64,000 nt of DNA from JAPLJU01 sp036725345. GTDB taxonomy: Bacteria; Desulfobacterota; Syntrophia; Syntrophales; UBA2192. Each line of letters starts with the position of its first letter. The first letter of the stretch is position 1. The notes beneath the pieces are model-generated. The model was not told where the DNA came from. It was given only the letters and a program-made list of their open reading frames with translations, and searched no databases. Shown one piece after another: positions 25,788 to 33,594 of the stretch. A program made the translations under genes and the position numbers. The stretch spans positions 19,514 through 83,513 of the forward strand of contig DAIMEJ010000013.1 in the NCBI GenBank assembly GCA_036725345.1, given 5' to 3'.

Positions 25788-26954
25788 ATGAATTTCAGTT
25801 TTACGGATGAACAGTTGGCCCTGCGTGACATGGTCCGGAAGTTTGCGGAGAAGGAGCTGAAGCCCTACTACACGAAGTGGGATCGCGAAAAAAAGTATCC
25901 CCGTCATCTCCACAAAAAGATGGGTGAACTTGGCCTCATCGGCATGTCCACGCCCGTGGAGAAAGGCGGTATGGGCGCGCCCCATGTTTCCGAGGGAATC
26001 GTCTGCGAGGAGGCTTCCCGGGGTGACTGCGCCCTGACGATGTCTGTGTCTGTTGTGGGACATCTTTGCGGCGCCATTGTTTCACAGGGGAGCGAGAAGA
26101 TACGCAAGGAATTTCTGGAGCCGTTTATCGCCGGCGACCTCATTCCCGCTTTTGCGATCACCGAGCCCGGCTCGGGCACCGATGCCGTGGCCATGAAGTC
26201 CACGGCGGTCAAAAAGGGGGCGTCCTACATCCTGAACGGCGAGAAGGCCGGCATCACGGCGATGATGGACGCCGATTTCGCGATGGTCTTCGCGAAAACG
26301 GACCCCGCGGCCGGGGCGAGAGGAGTGAGTTGCTTCGTCGTGCCGACGAAATATCCCGGCGTGACGCTATCGGCCTATGAGGACATGGGGGTGCGCTCCG
26401 TCGCGCGGGGGTCCATCTTCATGGAAGACGTGGAAATCCCCAAGGATTATCTCATCGGAAAAGAAGGAACGGGGTTCGTCATGGGCATGCAGGGTTTCGA
26501 CGTCAGCAGGATCCTGCTGGCCCTCGAGGCGATCGCCCCGGCCATGCTTTCGCTGGAAGAGACGATCGAGTACACCAAGCAGAGGCACGCTTTCGGAAGA
26601 CCGATCGCGACATTCGAAGGGGTGTCCTTCCCGCTCGTCGAGCACGTAAGCCTTCTCGAGGCCGTCCGTTTGCTCTGCTACAAGGGACTCTGGCTGCGTG
26701 ATCAGGGGCAGTCCTCCTCGGCGGTCGCGGGGATGGTGAAGTGGATGGCGCCGAGATTTTCCACCAATGCCATCAGGGATTGTCTCGTTCTTCACGGGCA
26801 TCCCGGCTATACGAATGAATTTCCACTGGAACAGCGCTTGCGGGATGTGCTGGCGATAGAGATTGCCGACGGGACATCCCAGGTATCGAAACTGGTCGCT
26901 TTGCGCGAGCTCTTCGGGCGCGATTATCTGCCCTATAATTACAGGAACAAATGA
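25788..26954 (+). CDS. Acyl-CoA dehydrogenase with Asp at the catalytic-base position
   Basis: 388 aa. N-terminal NFSFTDEQLALRDMVRKFAE, FAD region AITEPGSGTDAVAMK, and a C-terminal half ending VLHGHPGYTNEFPLEQRLRD. The YEGT motif is ADGT here (Asp361), so a shorter acid replaces the catalytic Glu. The N-terminal pocket segment MSVSVVGHLCGAIV is small and uncharged, in line with a bulky or cyclic acyl group. ATG 25788 is preferred to GTG 25785 because AAGGAGG lies at 25777-25783. With the BadH-like SDR before it and ligases after it, a cyclohexanecarboxyl-CoA-type dehydrogenase is a reasonable but unproven idea. Confidence 0.88.
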   Translation: MNFSFTDEQLALRDMVRKFAEKELKPYYTKWDREKKYPRHLHKKMGELGLIGMSTPVEKGGMGAPHVSEGIVCEEASRGDCALTMSVSVVGHLCGAIVSQGSEKIRKEFLEPFIAGDLIPAFAITEPGSGTDAVAMKSTAVKKGASYILNGEKAGITAMMDADFAMVFAKTDPAAGARGVSCFVVPTKYPGVTLSAYEDMGVRSVARGSIFMEDVEIPKDYLIGKEGTGFVMGMQGFDVSRILLALEAIAPAMLSLEETIEYTKQRHAFGRPIATFEGVSFPLVEHVSLLEAVRLLCYKGLWLRDQGQSSSAVAGMVKWMAPRFSTNAIRDCLVLHGHPGYTNEFPLEQRLRDVLAIEIADGTSQVSKLVALRELFGRDYLPYNYRNK

Positions 26955-26992
26955 ACGCTCTTTGTTCATGAAAAAAGAAAAGAAGGAGGTGA

Positions 26993-27037
26993 ATGTGTCA
27001 ACAGCGGTCAATGGGGGTTTCTCTAATTTCAACTTAG
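26993..27037 (+). CDS. Possible 14-codon leader ORF
   Basis: AAGGAGGTG, an almost ideal ribosome site, precedes ATG 26993, which opens 14 codons (MCQQRSMGVSLIST) ending in TAG 27035-27037. It lies in the 128-bp gap before the ligase gene at 27083, which has its own AAAGGAGG. It may be a leader peptide or a re-initiation device, or simply chance. Confidence 0.3.
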   Translation: MCQQRSMGVSLIST

Positions 27038-27082
27038 GGGTGTTAAACAACAGACACTTCTCAAGCAAAGGAGGAAGAGACC

Positions 27083-28732
27083 ATGGGGAAAAACGTCGAT
27101 TATTCAATTTTTAAAGAAGTGTGGGACAAGGAATACACCGTTACGAGGCAGCTCTACCGGAATTGCCTCATAGAGCCTGACAAGGTCGCCATCATTGACC
27201 CCTTCCGTAAAAAGGAATTGACCTTCAGGCAATGGAACGAGGAAGCCAACCAGTTCGCCAATGCCCTTCTTGATGCCGGTTTGACGACCCATGACTCCAT
27301 CATGGGCGATCTGTTCAACACCTACGAGTGGTTTATTCTGCACATGGGTAGCGCCAAGGCCAGGTGCAAGTTCTACTCCATGAATTTCATGCTCCCCGAG
27401 GGCCAGGTCAGCAGGCTGATGGATGAAAGTGAAGTGGCCGTCTTCATCTACGACGCGGGGCTGAAGGACATGGCCGTCAAGGCCATCGCGATGCGCAAGG
27501 TCAAGCCCAAGATCTGTGTTATGTGCGGTCCGGGGGAGGTCCCCAACGGGCATGTGAGCTACGAGCAATTCATCGCCGGGAAATCGAAGGAGTCCCCCAA
27601 AACGGAGAAGGATGTTTCGTGGCTGGACCCGATCCTCGGGCTCTACACGTCGGGGACGACGGGGCTTCCCAAGGGTTTTACCCTGAACCACGGGATCATC
27701 TTCTTCGACAACATGATGAATGCGGCTCTGCACACAGCCGATAGTCGGAGCGTCAGCCTCGCCACGAACCCCCTCTTCCACCGCGGCGGAAACACGACGG
27801 GTGTGCTTCCCGTACTTCACGTCGGCGGCACGGTCGTCATCATGAGATCATTTGATGACAACCTTGCCCTCGATTACATCGAGAAATACAAAGTCAGCCA
27901 CATGGTGAGCGCCCCGGTGATCTACGAGAGGATGTGCCAGGCGCAGGAAAAGAAGCCGAGGGACGTGAGCAGCCTGAAAGCCGTCGTCTCCATGGGTTCC
28001 CCTCTTGAGAGGGAATCCTGCATGCGGTTAATGAAGATCCTCTGCCGCGGTGTTTACGACGGCTACGGGACGGCCGATCAGCATTGGGTCACAATGTCAA
28101 AGCCCTGGCACCTGCCGGAGAGGGCGGGAACGATCGGGCGCGCCATTACGGAAGACATCGTCAAGGTCGTGAGGATCGACCTCGGCCGTCGCGGCGACCC
28201 GAACAACCCGGAGGACGATTGCCCCAAAGACGGGAAGACGGAAGGCGAAATCGCGCTGAGGACGATGCACGGCTGCTACGGCTACATCAACAGGCCGGAA
28301 GACGAGGCGAAGGGCCTTCTCTTCAGGGGCTGGCAGCTTCCCGGTGACACGGCCGTGTGGGACAAGGATGGTTTCATAACCATCCGGGGCAGGATGGACG
28401 ACATGATCATCACCGGAGCCGAGAATGTCCATCCGGTCGTCGTCGAGGACGCCCTGAAAGACCATCCGGGGGTCATCGACACCTTTGTGACGGGTGCGCC
28501 GAGCAAGGAGTGGGGCGAGACCATCGTCGCCTACGTGGCCCTGAAGGATCCGAAGGTGACGGCTAAGGACCTGGACGAGTTCTGCAAGACTCACCCGAGG
28601 CTTGCGAGGTACCAGCGCCCCAAACATTACAAGTTCGTCGAGGCGAAGGAACTTCCCTTCAACCCCGCGGGTAAGAAACTTCACTACGTGATCAAGGAAC
28701 GCGCGAAGAAAGATTTCGCCAATCTGCCGTAG
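27083..28732 (+). CDS. AMP-forming acyl-CoA synthetase (CaiC/long-chain-like)
   Basis: 549 aa, ANL superfamily; activates a carboxylic acid with ATP and CoA. The P-loop is LYTSGTTGLPKGFTLNH. Later motifs are GTADQHW (A5 region), GDTAVWDKDGFITIRGRMDD (A7/A8 hinge) and the C-terminal lysine motif LPFNPAGKKLHY. The N-terminus starts directly with the KEVWDKEYTVTRQLYRN fold. AAAGGAGG before ATG 27083 is strong. A very stable hairpin (28756-28791) separates it from a second ligase gene. It probably activates the substrate of the surrounding cluster; the acid itself cannot be read from sequence. Confidence 0.92.
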   Translation: MGKNVDYSIFKEVWDKEYTVTRQLYRNCLIEPDKVAIIDPFRKKELTFRQWNEEANQFANALLDAGLTTHDSIMGDLFNTYEWFILHMGSAKARCKFYSMNFMLPEGQVSRLMDESEVAVFIYDAGLKDMAVKAIAMRKVKPKICVMCGPGEVPNGHVSYEQFIAGKSKESPKTEKDVSWLDPILGLYTSGTTGLPKGFTLNHGIIFFDNMMNAALHTADSRSVSLATNPLFHRGGNTTGVLPVLHVGGTVVIMRSFDDNLALDYIEKYKVSHMVSAPVIYERMCQAQEKKPRDVSSLKAVVSMGSPLERESCMRLMKILCRGVYDGYGTADQHWVTMSKPWHLPERAGTIGRAITEDIVKVVRIDLGRRGDPNNPEDDCPKDGKTEGEIALRTMHGCYGYINRPEDEAKGLLFRGWQLPGDTAVWDKDGFITIRGRMDDMIITGAENVHPVVVEDALKDHPGVIDTFVTGAPSKEWGETIVAYVALKDPKVTAKDLDEFCKTHPRLARYQRPKHYKFVEAKELPFNPAGKKLHYVIKERAKKDFANLP

Positions 28733-28755
28733 GGGTCTTTCTTTTTGAACCGTTT

Positions 28756-28791
28756 CGGGACTCAGCAGGGTACTCACCCCGCTGAGTCCCG
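28756..28791 (+). terminator. Strong stem-loop between two ligase genes
   Basis: An 11-bp stem CGGGACTCAGC (28756-28766) / GCTGAGTCCCG (28781-28791) with a further inner pairing GGGT/ACCC. It stands 24 bp after one ligase gene and about 60 bp before the next. Only GGGAAAATCG follows, with no T-run, so it may be a partial terminator or an RNA-stability element. Confidence 0.55.
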
Positions 28792-28849
28792 GGAAAATCG
28801 TGTAACGCGTTTGCGGAAAATAGATTGCTGGGGAGGAAAGAGGGACATC

Positions 28850-30502
28850 ATGGCTATTGAGAGCAACGTCACGAAAAAACAGATAGAGGAATACACGCAG
28901 CTGGGTTTCTGGGACAAGTGGACTTTCTGCGATTATATAGAGCGATGGGCGAAGGCCTTTCCGGACAAGGAAGCTCTCATCGACGCGAAAAACCGGCTGA
29001 CCTGGTCGCAGTACAAGACCATGATGGACCGGGTGGCCCTCAACTTCCTGGAAATGGGGATTAAGAGGGACAGCCTGGTCGTAACCCAGATCCCGAACTG
29101 CGTAGAAGCCATTGTCATCGAAATGGCCCTCGCAAGGATCGGCGCCTGCGTGGTTCCCCTGGCCATGCAGTGGCGTGAGCACGAGTTGAACTATGTGCTG
29201 CGTCAGACGGAAGCACCTGCCGTCATCGTCGCGAAGGAATACGCAAAATTCAACTACGTGGACATGATGAAGGGGCTCAAAAAAAGTCACGCCCACCTCA
29301 AACACATCATCGTCATGGGCGACGACGCGCCGGAGGGCACCGTCTCCTTCAAAAAAATGTGGGACAACAAGCTCGAGAAAAAATACGAGGCGAAATACCT
29401 GGATGAGAACTGTAAGATCAACGCCAATGACGTTCTGACCATGTGCTACACCTCGGGGACGGAAGCGGACCCTAAAGGCTGTCCCAGGACGCACAATCAC
29501 TGGAAGGTTTTCGAGCGCTCCGCCTTTCTGCACCACCTCACGGAAAACGTGCACGACAAGGTCGTGATGGCCCTTCCCTGGATCAACCTTTTCGGCCAGA
29601 GCGTGGGCATTCTCTCAATGGCGATGGCTGGGGGCACGCTTATCCTGCTGGACGGCTTCAACCCGGCCGTCATGGCGCAGACAATCCACAAGGAGAAAGC
29701 GACGCTCTATGCAGGCGTTCCGGCCATGCACGTGGCCCTGCTCAACTACGCGGACCTGGACAAGTATGACTTGAGTTCTCTCCGCGTGGTGGCCAGCGGC
29801 GGCGCGCCCTGTCCCACGGCCGTCATCAGGCAGCTCATGTCGAAATTCGGGTGCCTGGTCTGGAACGGCTTCGGCTCCAATGAAGGGCACCTCAACGTGA
29901 CGGAAGTGGGCATGGATCCGGAACTCGTGTCAACGACCATCGGCCTGCCGCAGCTCTACAGCCACACGAAGATTGTCGACGAAAAAGGGCAGCCGCTCGG
30001 ACCGGGGAAAATCGGCGAGTATTGCCAGAGAGCGCCCTTCATCATCGCGGGTTACTACAAGCGGCCCGAACTGAATGCCGCCAAGTGGGACAAGGACGGT
30101 TATTACCATACCGGTGATGCCTGTTTTCTCGACGAGAACGGTTTTTACCACTTTGCGACACGCCTGAAAGACATCATCATCCGCGGCGGGATGAACATCA
30201 GCGCCGAGGAGGTCGAGTTCATCCTGTACAAGCATCCCAAGGTCGTCAATGCCGCGGTTGTTGCCATGCCGGACGCCACCCTGGGCGAGAAATGCTGCGC
30301 CTATCTGGAGTTGAAACCGGGTGAATCCGTCACCCTTCAGGACGTGCAGGCCTTCATGGAAAAAGAAAAGGTCGCGAAGTACAAGTGGCCGGAGAGAGTC
30401 GAGGTGATTCCTCAGTTTCCAAGGACGCCAACAGGGAAAGTCCTCAAATACAAACTGAGGGAAGACATCGCGGTCAAGATCGGCGGTAAAGGCAAGGCTT
30501 AA
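28850..30502 (+). CDS. AMP-forming acid-CoA ligase, possibly cyclohexanecarboxylate-CoA ligase (AliA)-like
   Basis: 550 aa ANL enzyme. Its P-loop is unusual: CYTSGTEADPKGCPRTH, where TTG is replaced by TEAD, a variant I associate with AliA/benzoate-type ligases. Other motifs are GFGSNEGH (A5), TGDACFLDENGFYHFATRLKD (A7) and PRTPTGKVLKY with the catalytic Lys. ATG 28850 lies behind GGGAGGAAAGAGGG; an upstream in-frame ATG at 28745 would add 35 unconserved residues across the hairpin. Its stop TAA lies inside the first of three 13-bp tandem repeats (30500-30538). Acyl-CoA dehydrogenases on both sides fit an alicyclic or aromatic acid route. Confidence 0.9.
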   Translation: MAIESNVTKKQIEEYTQLGFWDKWTFCDYIERWAKAFPDKEALIDAKNRLTWSQYKTMMDRVALNFLEMGIKRDSLVVTQIPNCVEAIVIEMALARIGACVVPLAMQWREHELNYVLRQTEAPAVIVAKEYAKFNYVDMMKGLKKSHAHLKHIIVMGDDAPEGTVSFKKMWDNKLEKKYEAKYLDENCKINANDVLTMCYTSGTEADPKGCPRTHNHWKVFERSAFLHHLTENVHDKVVMALPWINLFGQSVGILSMAMAGGTLILLDGFNPAVMAQTIHKEKATLYAGVPAMHVALLNYADLDKYDLSSLRVVASGGAPCPTAVIRQLMSKFGCLVWNGFGSNEGHLNVTEVGMDPELVSTTIGLPQLYSHTKIVDEKGQPLGPGKIGEYCQRAPFIIAGYYKRPELNAAKWDKDGYYHTGDACFLDENGFYHFATRLKDIIIRGGMNISAEEVEFILYKHPKVVNAAVVAMPDATLGEKCCAYLELKPGESVTLQDVQAFMEKEKVAKYKWPERVEVIPQFPRTPTGKVLKYKLREDIAVKIGGKGKA

Positions 30503-30538
30503 CTGCAATACCTAACTGCAGTACCTAACTGCAATACC
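30500..30538. repeat. Three perfect-length 13-bp tandem repeats at a stop codon
   Basis: TAACTGCA(A/G)TACC is repeated three times without gaps at 30500-30512, 30513-30525 and 30526-30538. Only the middle copy differs, by one base. The first TAA is the stop codon of the ligase gene. Slippage-type microduplication is the likely origin. Confidence 0.85.
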
Positions 30539-30565
30539 CCCCTTGTTAGTGTGTTTCTCTTTCGC

Positions 30566-30597
30566 CTCGCGGCAGGGGGTGGCGCCCCTGCCGCGAG
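30566..30597 (+). terminator. GC-rich 13-bp stem-loop
   Basis: CTCGCGGCAGGGG (30566-30578) pairs perfectly with CCCCTGCCGCGAG (30585-30597) around a 6-nt loop. There is no T-run after it on the + strand. It lies between the ligase and the next acyl-CoA dehydrogenase and may mark a transcript end or processing site. Confidence 0.5.
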
Positions 30598-30645
30598 AAA
30601 ACCGGCGGACGTGAAATGATCGGGGGTGGAAAGGAGTGAGCCGTC

Positions 30646-31773
30646 GTGTTTGAGTTCACGAAAGAACAGGAAATGCTGCGGGCCATGGTTCGCGAATTCG
30701 CGGAAAAGGAACTCGCTCCCAGAGCCCTGGATATAGACAAAAAAGGCGAATTTCCCGCGGATCTCTTCAAGAAAATTGCAGGCCTCGGTCTGCTCGGCAT
30801 ATCGACGCCAAAAGAACTGGGCGGATCTGAAATGGGCCATCTTGCTGCGACCATAGCGACCGAGGAAGTGGCAAGGGTTTATCCGTCGGCCGCCTTTTTC
30901 CTGGAGGTGGGGACGGGGCCGCTCTATGCCCTCGCCAACTTCGGATCGGCTGATCAGAAGAAAAAATATATTCCCCCGGTCATCAGCGGTGCAAAGAGGA
31001 TGTGTATCGCCGCCACGGAGCCTTCCGGCGGTTCCGACCTAACCACGATGCAGACCGAAGCAGTTGCCGCCGGCGATAGTTATGTCATCAACGGGCGAAA
31101 AGTTTACATCACCAGCGGCGGGGCATCGGATTACTGCCTTCTGCTGGCCAAGACGGGCGAGCGGGCAAGTTTCTTCGTGGTCGAAAAAGGCACACCCGGG
31201 TTCATTGTCGGGAGAAGACAGGACCAGATGGGCCTGAAGGGGGTGGATGTCAGTGAACTCGTATTCACCGACTGCAAAGTCCCGAAGGATGCCGTGATCG
31301 GCAAGGAAGGGGCGGGATTCCCGATTGCCATCACCACGTTCACGGTCGCCAGGCCGTCCATCGGGGCCCTCGGGTTGGGTATCGCCAGGGGCGCTTTCGA
31401 TATCGCACTCAGGTACGCCAAGGAACGGGTCCTCTATGGAAAGCCGATAGCGAGGCTGCAGGCCGTGCAATTCATGCTGGCCGAGATGGACACGGAAATC
31501 GATGCGGCACGATGGCTCGTCTACCAGCCCTGCGCGATCCTGGACCGCGGAGGGACACCGCGCGACATCGTCAAATCCTCCGCCCGGTCGAAAGCCGCAG
31601 GTGCGGAAGTGGCCCTCAGCGTCGTGAGGAAAGCGATCGAGATCCTGGGCGGTTATGGAGTGAGTCCCGAATATCATCTGGCGCGGCTCATGAACGATGC
31701 CATGGAACTTTTCCCGGCCACAGGCACCAATCAGATCATGAAGATCATACAGGCGGGGGAAATACTGAAATAA
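30646..31773 (+). CDS. Acyl-CoA dehydrogenase with Thr replacing the catalytic Glu
   Basis: 375 aa; GTG start after AAAGGAG. Normal fold landmarks: FEFTKEQEMLRAMVREFAEK, AATEPSGGSDLTTM, NGRKVYITSGGASDY, ILGGYGVSPEYHLARL. The base motif reads ATGT at 358-361, so Thr359 takes the place of Glu. In the acyl pocket an acidic residue occurs at Glu87 (FFLEVGTGPLY). Loss of the C1-side Glu together with an acidic residue in the pocket recalls cyclohex-1-ene-1-carboxyl-CoA dehydrogenase, which does a 1,4-elimination using an Asp. The comparison is from memory and unaligned. Its neighbours are a ligase and 3-hydroxyacyl-CoA dehydrogenase, enoyl-CoA hydratase and thiolase genes. Confidence 0.9.
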   Translation: MFEFTKEQEMLRAMVREFAEKELAPRALDIDKKGEFPADLFKKIAGLGLLGISTPKELGGSEMGHLAATIATEEVARVYPSAAFFLEVGTGPLYALANFGSADQKKKYIPPVISGAKRMCIAATEPSGGSDLTTMQTEAVAAGDSYVINGRKVYITSGGASDYCLLLAKTGERASFFVVEKGTPGFIVGRRQDQMGLKGVDVSELVFTDCKVPKDAVIGKEGAGFPIAITTFTVARPSIGALGLGIARGAFDIALRYAKERVLYGKPIARLQAVQFMLAEMDTEIDAARWLVYQPCAILDRGGTPRDIVKSSARSKAAGAEVALSVVRKAIEILGGYGVSPEYHLARLMNDAMELFPATGTNQIMKIIQAGEILK

Positions 31774-31880
31774 CCTGCAGTCTGATCGATTTGAAAAGAA
31801 GAGGCCGTTAGTGGCCATGCGAATGGGCAGGACGGCGTTGATATGGGTTCGAGCGGTTCAGCATTTCAAGGAGGTGAAAC

Positions 31881-32762
31881 ATGGATGTAAAGAAGATCAT
31901 GGTCGTGGGGTCCGGGACGATGGGCGCCGGGATCGTCCAGGTGGCAGCACAGGCGGGTTATGATGTTGTGATGAAGCTGCACCGGAACATGGAGCGCGGC
32001 ATGAAAATCATCAACGGAAGCCTGGACAGTCAGGTCAAGAAGGAAAGGATTACGGCGGACGACAAGAGTAAAATTCTTTCGCGGATCAAACTGACAACCG
32101 CCTGGGAAGATGCCGCAGGTGTGGATTTTGTCATCGAGTCCATCGCCGAGAACTTCGACGCGAAGAAAGAAGCGTTTGAAAAACTGGACACGATCTGCCG
32201 CCCAGAGGTGGTTTTCGCCACGAACACGTCATCGATCCCCATCACGAGACTGGCGACGGCCGTGAAACGCCCCCAGAACTTTATCGGGACCCACTTCTTC
32301 AATCCCGTGCCGGCCATGCGGCTTGTGGAGATTGTCCGGGGCCTGAAAACCTCAATGGAGACGGTGCTCCTAGCCGAAAAAGTCATTCACTCGATGAAAA
32401 AGGAAACGGTGCGAGTGAAGGATGTCCCGGGATTTCTCGTCAACCGCATCAACCAGGCCCTCCGGAACGAAGCGTACAACTGTCTCATGGAGGGTGTGGC
32501 GAGTGTCGAGGACATCGACAAGGCGGCCCGGCTCGCCCTCGGCCATCCCATGGGGCCTTTCGAAGTCGCCGATCTGGTCGGGCTCGATATCGGGCTCGAG
32601 GTGCTGAGGGGACTCTTCAACAGCTACAAGGACATCAAGTGGCGGCCGAGCATGCTCCTGGAGCAGCTCGTCGAAAGCGGCGACCTGGGGAAGAAGACGG
32701 GCAAGGGGTGGTACGACTACGCCTCCGGAGAGAAGAAACCCCGAGGCGACGTGAAGTTCTGA
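31881..32762 (+). CDS. hbd: 3-hydroxyacyl-CoA (3-hydroxybutyryl-CoA) dehydrogenase
   Basis: 293 aa, the length of stand-alone Hbd enzymes that oxidise or reduce 3-hydroxyacyl-CoA. The N-terminal Rossmann motif is VVGSGTMGAGIVQVAAQAG. Catalytic His lies in GTHFFNPVPAMRLVEI, and VPGFLVNRI and GPFEVADLVGLD follow. The acidic residue usually found at the end of the second strand (binding the NAD ribose) is missing: the strand reads YDVVMKLHRNME, so cofactor preference could be unusual. GGAGG precedes ATG 31881. The enoyl-CoA hydratase gene starts 18 bp later, giving a compact beta-oxidation set. Confidence 0.92.
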   Translation: MDVKKIMVVGSGTMGAGIVQVAAQAGYDVVMKLHRNMERGMKIINGSLDSQVKKERITADDKSKILSRIKLTTAWEDAAGVDFVIESIAENFDAKKEAFEKLDTICRPEVVFATNTSSIPITRLATAVKRPQNFIGTHFFNPVPAMRLVEIVRGLKTSMETVLLAEKVIHSMKKETVRVKDVPGFLVNRINQALRNEAYNCLMEGVASVEDIDKAARLALGHPMGPFEVADLVGLDIGLEVLRGLFNSYKDIKWRPSMLLEQLVESGDLGKKTGKGWYDYASGEKKPRGDVKF

Positions 32763-32780
32763 TAACGGGAGAGAACATCC

Positions 32781-33563
32781 ATGGGTTACACCACGCTTCT
32801 CCTCGAGAGGAACGGAAAAGCCGGCGTCGGCATCATCCGGTTGAACCGGCCCGAAGTCCGAAATGCAATCAACGTCGTCATGCGGCAGGAGCTTCTGCGG
32901 GCGTTGGCCGAGTTTGACGCCGACGGTGCGGTCCGGGCCATCATCGTCACGGGCGGCGACAAGGTGTTCGCGGCCGGGGCCGATATTGCGGCGATGGTTG
33001 AACAGACGGCACTGGAGCAGTTCGATCGGGTCTCGCTCTGGGATGTCACCTGCCGGATGGAGCAATCGAGAAAGCCGATCATCGCGGCGGTGGCGGGTTT
33101 CTGTCTCGGCGGGGGCTGCGAGCTGGCCATGGGGTGCGATGTCAGGGTTGCGGCGGCCGGGGCGCAATTCGGCCAACCCGAGATCAATATCGGTATCATC
33201 CCGGGCGGCGGTGGCACTGTTCGCCTCGCGAGGCTGGTCGGCCTGGGCAAGGCCAAGGAACTGGTCCTGACCGGCAGGTTGATCACGGCGGAGGAAGCCC
33301 TCCGGATCAACCTCGTGAACAGGGTGGTTCCCGACGACCGTCTCATGGAGGAAGCCATGGAGATGGCTCGCCTGATGACCCGGCACAGCTCCGTGGCCCT
33401 GGGGGTCGCGAAGTACGCCGTCCAGAACGCCGTCGACGCGGATCTTCAAACGGGCCGCGCGATCGAAAATGCCTGTTTCTCCCTGGTCTTTGCCAGCGAA
33501 GACCGGACCGAGGGCATGAAGGCGTTCCTGGAGAAACGAAAACCGCAATACAAAGGCAAATAG
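32781..33563 (+). CDS. Enoyl-CoA hydratase (canonical crotonase)
   Basis: 260 aa. Both catalytic glutamates of true hydratases are present, in FCLGGGCELAMGCD and FGQPEINIGIIPGGGGT. The oxyanion-hole loop is KVFAAGADIAAM and the N-terminus LNRPEVRNAIN. This is the best hydratase candidate of the four crotonase-fold proteins in the window and would add water to crotonyl-CoA or a similar enoyl-CoA. It sits between hbd and the thiolase gene with 18- and 31-bp gaps, consistent with a crotonyl-CoA to acetyl-CoA segment. Confidence 0.93.
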   Translation: MGYTTLLLERNGKAGVGIIRLNRPEVRNAINVVMRQELLRALAEFDADGAVRAIIVTGGDKVFAAGADIAAMVEQTALEQFDRVSLWDVTCRMEQSRKPIIAAVAGFCLGGGCELAMGCDVRVAAAGAQFGQPEINIGIIPGGGGTVRLARLVGLGKAKELVLTGRLITAEEALRINLVNRVVPDDRLMEEAMEMARLMTRHSSVALGVAKYAVQNAVDADLQTGRAIENACFSLVFASEDRTEGMKAFLEKRKPQYKGK

Positions 33564-33594
33564 TCCAGAAGGTCAACACGAAGGAGGATATACC

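Noticed and set aside
28745..28849. 35-residue N-terminal extension of the AliA-like ligase
   Set aside because: It would be translated through a very stable hairpin, lacks a ribosome site and is not family-like; ATG 28850 is well supported.
28097..29554. 485-codon open frame on the minus strand
   Set aside because: Spans parts of two ligase genes and the hairpin between them; no protein-like features.
30500..30538. Tandem repeats as a CRISPR array
   Set aside because: Units are contiguous 13-mers without spacers and no cas gene is present.
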